The notes below the pieces were generated by a model. That model did not search any database, was not told the DNA's origin, and saw nothing but the letters and a program-made list of their open reading frames with translations. DNA of 52,530 bases from an uncultured Bacteroidales bacterium (GTDB lineage Bacteria > Bacteroidota > Bacteroidia > Bacteroidales > UBA932), in assembly GCA_947306365.1 (NCBI GenBank), contig CAMZGD010000004.1, forward strand, positions 1 to 52,530, read 5' to 3'. Positions 39,301 through 46,826 of the stretch are shown here, in pieces. The translations under genes were made by a program, and so were the position numbers. How positions within the stretch are numbered: position 1 is the first letter of the stretch; each line of letters starts with the position of its first letter.

Positions 39301-39409
39301 GGTCACGCCGGTACTGGAAACCATCCCTGGACGGCTGTCCAGAGAAGATATCCACGGTACTCTCTACAGCATCGGTTTGATATTGCTGTATTTTATACTT
39401 AAAGATCAT
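36356..39409 (-). CDS. res: type III restriction enzyme, Res subunit
   Basis: A 1017-residue SF2 helicase-nuclease. Walker A ETGTGKT (99-105), motif II DEPQ (230-233), YYSATHK (motif III) and the motif V/VI region with REGWDNPNVFQ and RQEVGRGLR are present. The C-terminal endonuclease has Asp947 in SPDWAI and Glu965-Thr-Lys967 in IAETKG, so it should be active. I start it at the ATG at 39409; a TTG-initiated extension to 39439 runs through a tandem repeat. It lies two genes downstream of its Mod partner rather than next to it. The gene is less A+T rich than the PHP-ATPase gene. Confidence 0.92.
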   Translation of the reverse strand: MIFKYKIQQYQTDAVESTVDIFSGQPSRDGFQYRRDLGKGVAGLLLTEADYAGYRNADIELTDQQLLDNVRGMQRLWSIPESKHLSHNLGRLGLDIEMETGTGKTYVYIKTMFELNKRYGWSKFIVVVPSIAIREGVHKSFTILEDHFMEYYGKKARFFIYNSSNLQQLDSFSSDAGINVMIINTQAFATDMKEGATRGASRIIYTERDDFGSRKPIDVIAANRPIVIMDEPQKMEGVATQSALQRFKPLFVLYYSATHKTSHNCIYALDALDAYKQKLVKKIQVKGFEVKNLKGTSSYLYLDDILLSKTQPPVARIELEVQGKTGIRRERHKLGFGDSLFDESQGLAQYDGYTISEIDPLSNRVVFLNGETIRKGEVYGDSSLEAMQRVQIRETIASHLDKERELYKKGIKTLSLFFIDEVAHYKSYDENGQEVHGPFWKIFEEEYASALEERLSLFEDDYQKYLRRFTPDQVHNGYFSIDKRTGHAINSETGRRSDISDDISAYDLILKNKERLLSFDEPTRFIFSHSALREGWDNPNVFQICTLRHASSAIAKRQEVGRGLRICVDQNGNRMDMEELGEEAVQEVNALTVIANESYSDFVKGLQNETREALRERPNKATVEYFTGKIVQKDCQPYTINEQDATMITGYLMGYGYVDNNLQITDQYKKDSEACKLMPLFPGIAPIADEVHKLIRSLFDESVELENMVEDANASASFENKLNDNFYKKEFQALWNEINHQYVYTVHYSSKELIEKAVNAINAELVVTELKYVMTKGEQEEVDTYGNTQTTTRSLSTVSTSSVRYDLVGDIARKTTLTRKTVAEILRTIRPTKLQLFRNNPEEFIKNVSRIIKEQKATMIVEHIQYDKIDQVYDSTIFTKEKSTQPVSKAYQSSKSIQDYVFTDGYAEESVEKKFAKALDEANEVCVYAKLPRSFHIPTPVGSYSPDWAIAFNKGTVKHIFFIAETKGSMDSMNLKPIEKAKIDCAEKLFNDVSTSKVRYHKVDSYQTLLDIMKSMD

Positions 39410-39529
39410 CTCGCGTAATCTCACGTAATCTCGCGTCAATCATTTTTGATTTAAGCCCATCCGTAAAAGCCTTTACTCCAGAGACTTACTATATAAGCCC
39501 GCGTTAATTCTCGCGTAATTCTCGCGTAG
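39410..39529. repeat. short tandem repeats bracketing the res upstream spacer
   Basis: The 120-base spacer has TCTCGCGTAA-type repeats at both ends. Near the Res start (39409-39436) there are three units with a 10-base period (TCTCGCGTAA, TCTCACGTAA, TCTCGCGTCA). Next to the stop of the ATPase gene (39501-39529) there are three with an 11-base period (CGCGTTAATTC, TCGCGTAATTC, TCGCGTAGTT). Possible roles are operator half-sites or slippage that changes spacing before res. Confidence 0.65.
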
Positions 39530-41290
39530 TTACTTGGCAAGATGCCAACGTCTGCTGTCATCAGTAACTATATAGCCTTTCTTCCTAAGGTACGCTAATA
39601 GATTACCTACCTTGTAAAACTTCTGTTTCTGGGTCAAGGTTCCAGGAAGCTTATCTACAAGAAGTTTATGTATGTCTTCTCTTGAGGCTGTCCCAAATTT
39701 GCGAAGGAACTCCAAAACAAGCTTTCTATAATAGTCATCATCAAATCCTTTATTTTTGATATAACTGGCTTTTTCTCTTGCGCTAACCTGCTTGCTACTA
39801 TGCAAAATGTATAACAGTCCAGATGCTTTGCCCGTAGTCTCAATAAAGCCAAGTTCAAGAAGTTCTTCCAAAGCATGTTTAAGGGTATATCTACTGATAT
39901 TTGGCGTACTCTCCAACTGAGACAAAGAGGTTTTTCCATTGTTGAGAATTGTATTGAGTACCAGTAGTGCGTCCATATCCACATCTTTCCCTTTCATTTT
40001 CTTGTACTCTGCAGAAAGTTCGAGTAATCTCTCAGAAATAATCTCTGCTTCAACGATAAAAGTGAGGGAATGCTGTGTTTCTTCCGGAACAGGAATTTTT
40101 TTTCCTTTTGACAGCAACTCTGTGAAAATCTTATTGAAGCCGCTTCCGGCTTTTTCCGTGTAGCCGATTTCTCGGAATACGTCCATGATATTGGGATTCC
40201 GGGCATTGCTCTGACGTAGATAATTGGTCTCGTCAATGCCGTTAGGAAACGGCCCCGGGCTCTCAATCTCTATATGGTTTGGATACTTCCGGATTTGAAT
40301 AATCTGCGGGCGCGAATAATCTCGGTGCGCAACGGCATTCATCAAAAGTTCGCGCAGAACCACCTCGGGATAATCTTCCACGTATTCGCGGAAGAGTCCG
40401 AAATGGAATTCTTTCTGTTGGATTTCAGCCTTTAACTGAGCATAGCATGCGTCAACTGATTCGATGATATTACCGCTATATTCGAAATGCCTATAAGTAC
40501 CATCCTCAAAGTACCTGTTATAGCTGATTGAAGCATAAGGCAATTCCTTCAATGCCATATTATTACCCACAAAGAGGAGACCGGCCGTCGTAGGTAATGT
40601 ACGGCCATCTACTTCCTTTTGGAGCCCAAGAGAACTAAGCGATTCCTGCACCGGCTGCTTGAGAAAAGGGCTATCAGGGCGGACAGAACCTATCATCTTC
40701 AGGAGTCTCTCGATACGCCCATTGTCTTGCCAGCCAGAAATAGGGTTTCCGAATGAGTCATGCTCTTTTGGCGAAAGAGTCACAGTCCAAACTTTTTGGT
40801 CATAAATAATCAAGTTCTTCTCAGACATGATAGTAGCCATCTCATACGGCTCGATGCTCCGGTTGCCGTTGTTGGATCGAATCAGGAACTCTCCTTTTGA
40901 AGTGCGATGCATCTGGGGAGAGAATGGGACCTCCAAAACCAACAATTGTGTTCCGTTGACGGTAATAGTATGAGGTATGAGTGTTATCGCGGGAGATGTT
41001 CTGTCCTGAATCTGCTTGACCAATTCGAAAACTTTACTGTTGTCGTACTCGAAGTTCTGATTGATGCTTTTTGTAGAATCCTGGATTCCTACAAACAAGA
41101 AACCTCCTTTGTAGTTGGCAAACGCAACGACATCACGGGCCAAATCGTCATAACTAGAAGAAAAGCTCTTGATGGATTTCCCAAACAACTGCTTATCCTC
41201 CAGCTGCTCTTTGAAATCCATAATATCACATTCTCCCCTCTCCAGAAGGTCGTAAAACCATTGCACACTGAGTTTTGTCAACTTTTTCAT
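39530..41290 (-). CDS. AlbA_2-domain protein with GHKL-type ATPase fold and winged helices
   Basis: A 586-residue protein. Residues 20-150 form an AlbA_2/Schlafen-like domain (DFKEQLEDK, then DLARDVVAFANYKGGFLFVGI). Residues 300-400 carry the HATPase_c_4 N-box RELLMNAVAHRDYS (313-326) and a GSGFNKI motif. The C-terminal 150 residues hold winged-helix segments (SLSQLESTPNISRYTLKHALEELLELGF). Such proteins are often annotated as ATP-dependent helicase or transcription regulators and recur in defence islands. It is placed between the PHP-ATPase and res genes, 98 bases after the former, so it belongs to the run. Its job here is unknown; control of the operon or a Schlafen-like effector are both possible. 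Confidence 0.8.
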   Translation of the reverse strand: MKKLTKLSVQWFYDLLERGECDIMDFKEQLEDKQLFGKSIKSFSSSYDDLARDVVAFANYKGGFLFVGIQDSTKSINQNFEYDNSKVFELVKQIQDRTSPAITLIPHTITVNGTQLLVLEVPFSPQMHRTSKGEFLIRSNNGNRSIEPYEMATIMSEKNLIIYDQKVWTVTLSPKEHDSFGNPISGWQDNGRIERLLKMIGSVRPDSPFLKQPVQESLSSLGLQKEVDGRTLPTTAGLLFVGNNMALKELPYASISYNRYFEDGTYRHFEYSGNIIESVDACYAQLKAEIQQKEFHFGLFREYVEDYPEVVLRELLMNAVAHRDYSRPQIIQIRKYPNHIEIESPGPFPNGIDETNYLRQSNARNPNIMDVFREIGYTEKAGSGFNKIFTELLSKGKKIPVPEETQHSLTFIVEAEIISERLLELSAEYKKMKGKDVDMDALLVLNTILNNGKTSLSQLESTPNISRYTLKHALEELLELGFIETTGKASGLLYILHSSKQVSAREKASYIKNKGFDDDYYRKLVLEFLRKFGTASREDIHKLLVDKLPGTLTQKQKFYKVGNLLAYLRKKGYIVTDDSRRWHLAK

Positions 41291-41388
41291 ACGTCACATA
41301 TCTTTATATCTTGCAAGTTACAAAATCCTTCGGATAGTTCCTTGTTATTTGTCTATATAAAAACAGCACAAATAAAATTAGCTTAGGA

Positions 41389-43947
41389 TTAAGACAATCG
41401 ATACTTTCGCTCTCTATCTTCAAAAGCGGTTTTGCCTCCCTCTAAAATACGACAGACTTCTGCATTTATGAGGGGATCTTCCAATGAACCAGATATATAA
41501 CTTAATTTTCCCTCTGTGTTATGTGCTATGATAACTTGTTCCGAGTCAGCATTCACGACAAGATTCGCATTATGAGATACAATAATTATCTGGCGGTATA
41601 ATTTAATCGTCTTGAATATTGGAATAAGCTCATTTGTAATAAAATCATTATCCAGATCATCTTCTGGTTGATCATAGATAATGGTTTCACTAAACATTTT
41701 TGCCGCTATTTGAAGTCGTAAATAAATAGTTCCTTGCTGGCCAAAAGATAATTTGGTTATTGGCTTTTTATCCAAAGTCACCTTTACGCCAATACTAATA
41801 AAATCTGTGTATCTCAAATAAAATAAAGAAAGGACTTGTTTCCTTAAATCTTCTTTTTCCAATGAGAACACATTATTATTAGATGTCTGACAAACAAAAT
41901 CGAGGAAATCCTCTTTTGTATTAATATTTAGCAGACCATGCAACTTATCTAAGCTATAGCTTCTTCCATCCAGCTTATCCAATAGCAGATTGTACATTTT
42001 GTTAACATCTATTGTGATCTCCGATTCAACATCTAAACCTTTATGCAATACAATACCAAGTAATTCCTTCTTCTCAGAGTCTATTGTTTCAGAGTCACCC
42101 TTGAACTCAAGCCATTTTGAGTTTATAATAGATATGTAATCTTCTATACTTTTGCGAATAGCGTGACCAAGTTCTTTAAAAGACTCTGTCGATAATTTAA
42201 TGTAGTTTTGTTCTTCCTGTTCAAGTAGCTCTTTTTGTTTGCCCAGTTCAATAACTTTTGCTTGATATATTGAAACATTTGACAATAAAGTAGATAAATC
42301 GCCCTTGTAACCATCAAACGCTTGTTTCGTTCCTTCTATTTCTTTTTCTGTTTTATGATAAGCATCCATCAGCCGAGGAAGCAACGTGTTGTTTAAATAA
42401 TCCTGAGTTAGTTGGATATTTATCAATGGTATTGAGATTCCGGTTTTATTAAATAGCTCATTCCATTTTTGTAATACGCTGTTTGCATCTACGGCAAATG
42501 CTGCATTTTTTTCATATTGTTGTTTAACTCTATTCTGCCAGTCCTTTATTGTATGTAATTTTTCTACTTTCTTCTTATAATCTTCAAGCTTCTTCTTATT
42601 TTGTTCAGATGTGATATTTTGAATAAAATCCGTGTATCGCTTGATTTCTTTTTGAATACTGTCTTTTCTCTCCTGTACTGTTTTACCGTCAGCGGTCAAT
42701 ATTTTAACCACACGATAATACTCATTTACAGCAGATTCCGCAAGGCTCTGATAATCCAAAGACATACTGTACACATCTGTCACACCTATTGTTTCTAAAA
42801 CATTCTGAGACAGCTTATCTTTCTTTTCAACCAGCTCTTTAATCTGACTCTGCGCTATGTACATGAAAGGAGCATTGGGCTCTTCAGACACTTTAAACTC
42901 TTTTGTACGCTCTGAGATCGATGCCTTCCGACCAATAGTGATGTCTGAATCAAGATTATACTTCCCGGGATTGTTTTCTCGATTAAAAGCTGAAGCCAGA
43001 TAGTTTATCAACTGGCTTTTACCAGTTCCTCTGCCTCCAATAATAGATACCAAACTGCTATTCAAGGGCAATTTAGTTGGAGTAAAAAATATGTCATCAT
43101 CTTCAGAAAACACCTGGGTTTCCTTCGGAATATTGATGAAAGTGAATGGACATTTTTCTTTTTCATATTCCGGGTTGTCTTCTTGTATCTTGACTCTACT
43201 CTCTGGCTCGTATATTATTTGTTTCAAACCCTCAAATGTTGGATCTGCTTTTATCCATGTAAACAAATTAGAATTATGATCATTGGGATACCGATTAGGA
43301 TTATGATTATCGGACCCCATTATCATTGGTTTAATCCCAACTCTTGGAAATCTAAATGTCTTATACTCATTAATATCTTCCAGTTTCCCTATCTCCAATA
43401 TGTTAACTGTTTGTGCATACTCGTCTTTTGTCGCAATTTTAACAGGCAAAACATTAGAAATTTGTTCGTCAATCCCATTCTTTTTATTCCCAGCATGTAT
43501 TGTTAGAATACCGTGATGTGATTTTGAAAAAAGCAGAATATCATTAAAATCCCATCTAATCGTCTCATTGCTCTCTTGGTCAATAGCTTTGCTCCTCTTG
43601 AATGAGTTAAAGTCTTCCGTTAAATTGTCTAAATCAATACGATTGTCAAAAATGATTATTGGATGAATATTAGAACCTCCTTTATCCGTACGCAATTCGA
43701 CACCTGGGAATAAAGTAAGATCATAAGATTTGGAAGATGCAAGAGCTCTTAAATCACGGATTCTTTTTTTATCAATAACAAAATGATCAGTGATGGCAAC
43801 GACAGCAATATCGTTGCTCTTCAATGATTCTATTAGCTTTTCATTGGCATCCTCCGCATTATATTTATAATCATAAGAACTTGCGGTATGCAAATGTAAA
43901 TCCCACTTGCGCCATTCTGAGCCACGAGGATATTTATTTGTAGCCAT
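41389..43947 (-). CDS. PHP phosphoesterase-SMC-like ATPase (TrlF-like)
   Basis: An 852-residue protein. The N-terminal PHP phosphoesterase is complete: His18-x-His20 (DLHLHTASS), Asp54-His55 (ITDHF), Glu84 (PGVEL), His151 (IHAGNKK), Asp213-x-His215 (GSDNH). Then comes a P-loop GGRGTGKS (304-311), a long central coiled coil (about 410-620), a signature-like SFGQQGT and Walker B with TIIYDQPEDDLDN, and an IIVSHNANL H-loop. The DQPEDDLDN form is shared with RloC/PrrC-like anticodon-nuclease ATPases. A nuclease or phosphoesterase controlled by a DNA-sensing ATPase is likely. It lies between mod and the AlbA_2 gene and is clearly more A+T rich than mod and res, suggesting later insertion. Confidence 0.85.
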   Translation of the reverse strand: MATNKYPRGSEWRKWDLHLHTASSYDYKYNAEDANEKLIESLKSNDIAVVAITDHFVIDKKRIRDLRALASSKSYDLTLFPGVELRTDKGGSNIHPIIIFDNRIDLDNLTEDFNSFKRSKAIDQESNETIRWDFNDILLFSKSHHGILTIHAGNKKNGIDEQISNVLPVKIATKDEYAQTVNILEIGKLEDINEYKTFRFPRVGIKPMIMGSDNHNPNRYPNDHNSNLFTWIKADPTFEGLKQIIYEPESRVKIQEDNPEYEKEKCPFTFINIPKETQVFSEDDDIFFTPTKLPLNSSLVSIIGGRGTGKSQLINYLASAFNRENNPGKYNLDSDITIGRKASISERTKEFKVSEEPNAPFMYIAQSQIKELVEKKDKLSQNVLETIGVTDVYSMSLDYQSLAESAVNEYYRVVKILTADGKTVQERKDSIQKEIKRYTDFIQNITSEQNKKKLEDYKKKVEKLHTIKDWQNRVKQQYEKNAAFAVDANSVLQKWNELFNKTGISIPLINIQLTQDYLNNTLLPRLMDAYHKTEKEIEGTKQAFDGYKGDLSTLLSNVSIYQAKVIELGKQKELLEQEEQNYIKLSTESFKELGHAIRKSIEDYISIINSKWLEFKGDSETIDSEKKELLGIVLHKGLDVESEITIDVNKMYNLLLDKLDGRSYSLDKLHGLLNINTKEDFLDFVCQTSNNNVFSLEKEDLRKQVLSLFYLRYTDFISIGVKVTLDKKPITKLSFGQQGTIYLRLQIAAKMFSETIIYDQPEDDLDNDFITNELIPIFKTIKLYRQIIIVSHNANLVVNADSEQVIIAHNTEGKLSYISGSLEDPLINAEVCRILEGGKTAFEDRERKYRLS

Positions 43948-43959
43948 TGTTGTAATCGA

Positions 43960-45894
43960 TTAAAGGATTCTACGGATGGTATCTTTGGAGTATGCTTGGA
44001 ATATCTGCTCGAAGTTGTCGGCCACGTTATCCGAGGACAGAGACTTATCACGCATGATGAAGTAGTAAGGTTTCCGCTTAGCCACAGCTGTGATGACCTC
44101 TTCATTCACATCCTCATCGAAACATGCAATGAGATAACCGTTATTCACGGAGAAAACTTCCTTGCCGGCAATCTTCTCGGTCTGAATCTTGGCTGACAGC
44201 GGCAGGTTGCACTCCAACATAACCTGGAACAGCAGATCCTCACCCGTACGATCTGGCTTGACATTGTCCTCAAAGAGCGTTGCGTCGGAAGAATCTTCAG
44301 GCTTGTAGTACACGTCCTCCATATTGCTAGAGTCTAGCTTCAGTACTCGGAAACCAATATCGAGTTTGGGCTTTTCTTCATCATCTTGAGTGAACAGGCC
44401 ACCTTCAGACGCTTTGTCTTTACTGTAAGAAGATTCAATCAATGCCCCAGCTCGACGAATGCGCTCTTTACCTATTTCACAGATATTTCGATAGCCGGCT
44501 TTATAAGCTTCTGTAGAAGAATCTGTTTCTTCAGGAAGTTGAACCATAATATACTTTCTACATCCACCATCTTCAGCGTTCAACTGCATAACTGCATGTG
44601 CTGTTGTAGCAGAGCCCGAAAAGAAATCCAGAATAATCGAATCCTTGTTTGATGCTATTCTCAACGCCTTTAATAAAACACTAACAGGCTTAGGGAAATC
44701 AAATACTTTTTTAGAGTCAAATAAGCTTCTGATATCTCGAGTTGCTTTTTTATTCCCTTCAATGTCATCCCATAGATTTCCAGGAGCTTTTGTGCGGTTT
44801 TCGAGATAATACTTTTGGTACACTGTCCATTTTACCCCATTAGCTGTTTCCGCCTTCTTCCAATAAATCAAATGGTTGCGTTTTAATTCCTCGACAGTTT
44901 CAGGCGAGCAAATCCACCTACTCTCATAGCCTGTCGGACCGTACGGATAAACCATAGTACCATCGGGAGCCTCTATTGGGAAAAACATTGTGGGCCGATC
45001 CTCTCTCCTATCCTCCCCACCTGTGCGACGTAGTGGTCTAATAAGGTAGCGTCCATATTCATCGTTCTGATCATATATTTTTGCGTCCTCCTCGCTCATT
45101 GGTAACCCATTAATAGTTGCATCAGGAGATGATTTTGCATAAATCAACATATAATCGACCTCATTGACCAAACCATCAAAACCACCACCTGTGGGCGTCC
45201 CTGTGCTACGGGTGATTAGCTGAAGAAAATTACTTGCGCCAAATACTTCGTCGCATATTTTCTTTAGATTGAACAATTCATGATCATCAATAGCGACAAA
45301 ACATATACCGTCTTGTGACAAAAGGTCTCTCGCTATCTTCAAACGAGGATAAATCATATTCAGCCAATCTGTGTGAAAGCGTCCATTGCTTTCTGCATTT
45401 AAGACTAGGCGATTCCCCTCCGAATCAGTTTGACCAGAAATGCTCGAATAAGCGGTTGATGTTTGACTGAAATCATCCTCATAAACAAAGTCATTACCAG
45501 TATTATAAGGAGGATCTATGTATATCATTTTCACCTTGCCTAAGTAATCTTCACGGAGCAATTTTAGGACTTCAAGGTTGTCTCCCTCAATATAGAGATT
45601 TTGAGTATTATCAAAATCTAAACTATCTTTTCTACAAGGACGAAGAGTCATGGTACTAGGTGTATTCGCAATACGGATTGCCTTTTTCTTATCTGGCCAA
45701 GTGAACTGATAACGTTCCTGGTTGCCTTCTACAATGTCTTTAGAAAGCTCTTGACGCAGGATATCAAAATCTATCATAGAGTGGATTTGGCCATCTGCTC
45801 CAATCTGTTCTGTCAAGCAATTCGGGAATAGTTGGCTAATCTTTTCAATGTTATTATCCGTATAGTCAATAGTCCTCATTTTTAGCTTTTCCAT
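43960..45894 (-). CDS. mod: type III DNA methyltransferase, Mod subunit
   Basis: A 644-residue N6-adenine methyltransferase of the beta class: motif IV DPPY (127-130) precedes motif I DFFSGSAT (423-430), with the target-recognition region between. This order and the length are those of type III Mod. Mod also guides Res to the site. No run of short repeats that would make it phase variable is visible within the coding sequence. A second ATG five codons in is possible. It follows the small wHTH-membrane gene by 18 bases and precedes the PHP-ATPase gene by 12. Confidence 0.92.
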   Translation of the reverse strand: MEKLKMRTIDYTDNNIEKISQLFPNCLTEQIGADGQIHSMIDFDILRQELSKDIVEGNQERYQFTWPDKKKAIRIANTPSTMTLRPCRKDSLDFDNTQNLYIEGDNLEVLKLLREDYLGKVKMIYIDPPYNTGNDFVYEDDFSQTSTAYSSISGQTDSEGNRLVLNAESNGRFHTDWLNMIYPRLKIARDLLSQDGICFVAIDDHELFNLKKICDEVFGASNFLQLITRSTGTPTGGGFDGLVNEVDYMLIYAKSSPDATINGLPMSEEDAKIYDQNDEYGRYLIRPLRRTGGEDRREDRPTMFFPIEAPDGTMVYPYGPTGYESRWICSPETVEELKRNHLIYWKKAETANGVKWTVYQKYYLENRTKAPGNLWDDIEGNKKATRDIRSLFDSKKVFDFPKPVSVLLKALRIASNKDSIILDFFSGSATTAHAVMQLNAEDGGCRKYIMVQLPEETDSSTEAYKAGYRNICEIGKERIRRAGALIESSYSKDKASEGGLFTQDDEEKPKLDIGFRVLKLDSSNMEDVYYKPEDSSDATLFEDNVKPDRTGEDLLFQVMLECNLPLSAKIQTEKIAGKEVFSVNNGYLIACFDEDVNEEVITAVAKRKPYYFIMRDKSLSSDNVADNFEQIFQAYSKDTIRRIL

Positions 45895-45912
45895 ATCTTG
45901 TTCATTTTATTA

Positions 45913-46227
45913 TCAACCAAAAAGTATTGTAGCAGCTCCAATTGCAATAGCGACAAGAATACCTATCAGCCATTTCCAATCTACCTTCTTAGACTCATTC
46001 TTAAGAGACGGGTTAGCAGTAATATACGCCCGGCCGAAATCGGTTAAGCGAGAAGCATGCAACTCACATCTGTTATTCCCTTTAGTCTTAACAGCGTGTA
46101 CAAGGCCCTGGACCTCAAGTAGATTAAACTCATCATAATCTTCATCAGGGACTTGGCTAGGATATTCGTCTTTATAAAGAGCCTGCAAAATCTGCTTTCC
46201 TCTCTTCGATAATTCAATTCTCTCCAT
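45913..46227 (-). CDS. small winged-helix-like protein with C-terminal membrane anchor
   Basis: A 104-residue protein. Residues 1-70 look like a compact winged helix (ELSKRGKQILQALYKDE, then LEVQGLVHAVKTKG and RLTDFGRAYI). Residues about 83-103 form one strongly hydrophobic helix ending in ILFG at the very C-terminus, so the protein is probably tail-anchored in the inner membrane with the domain in the cytoplasm. Its start overlaps the DUF4391 stop by 14 bases. Tail-anchored DNA-binding-like proteins in defence operons could act as regulators or place the complex at the membrane (inference). Confidence 0.65.
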   Translation of the reverse strand: MERIELSKRGKQILQALYKDEYPSQVPDEDYDEFNLLEVQGLVHAVKTKGNNRCELHASRLTDFGRAYITANPSLKNESKKVDWKWLIGILVAIAIGAATILFG

Positions 46228-46822
46228 ACTGCCTTTTCAATTCTTGTAATTCCTCAAACATCTCCAGCCGCCTCCTTGTCTGCTTCTCCGCCCTGGACTT
46301 AGCCTCCAGATCCTCTATCCGCTTAAGCAGCTTAGCCCGAGCTTCATCATAGTGAATCTGCTCCTCTAGGGTATTTCCTTCCTCAACCTCAACATCTCCC
46401 ACCATCTTTACCAGATTCTCCCAAACCGCATCGATATCCAATCCGGACAGCACCACCTCTGGCTCCAGCCCCCATGGACTTGTCATCAGTTTTGTATGGA
46501 AGATGGCCAGCTGGGTCTTAGCCTCATAACGCAGGACGAAAAGGATACTCTGCGGAATCAACTTGCTGAGCAACTGTATGCTCCGCGGGTCGTAGTCCTG
46601 ATTCTTCAGGATTACCTCCACTACGTAGATAGACTCTCGCGTTTCACCAGCCGGCAGAGCCGGAATAGTCCTAGGCGAAATCACATTCACAATGGCCATC
46701 CGCGAGATATCCTCATCGAAACGGTCCTTCTGAGAGGAACGGAGGTCAAACTTCGCGAAGATACGGGTCTTCGGAAGGGGTTGTGAAAGTTCAGTAGATT
46801 TCGGCAGTCCAAGCATAGGCAA
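46214..46822 (-). CDS. DUF4391-family protein
   Basis: A 202-residue protein of the DUF4391 type: MLGLPKSTELSQPLPKTRIF at the start, IYVVEVILKNQDYDPRSIQLLSKLIPQSILF in the middle, and a C-terminal coiled coil rich in Glu, Lys and Arg. This family is found beside SNF2-type helicases and methyltransferases in defence islands; the function is unknown. A RecQ-mediated or nuclease-like core has not been shown. Starts four bases after the helicase stop and overlaps the next gene, so it is tightly coupled to both. Confidence 0.75.
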   Translation of the reverse strand: MPMLGLPKSTELSQPLPKTRIFAKFDLRSSQKDRFDEDISRMAIVNVISPRTIPALPAGETRESIYVVEVILKNQDYDPRSIQLLSKLIPQSILFVLRYEAKTQLAIFHTKLMTSPWGLEPEVVLSGLDIDAVWENLVKMVGDVEVEEGNTLEEQIHYDEARAKLLKRIEDLEAKSRAEKQTRRRLEMFEELQELKRQYGEN

Positions 46823-46826
46823 CGAG

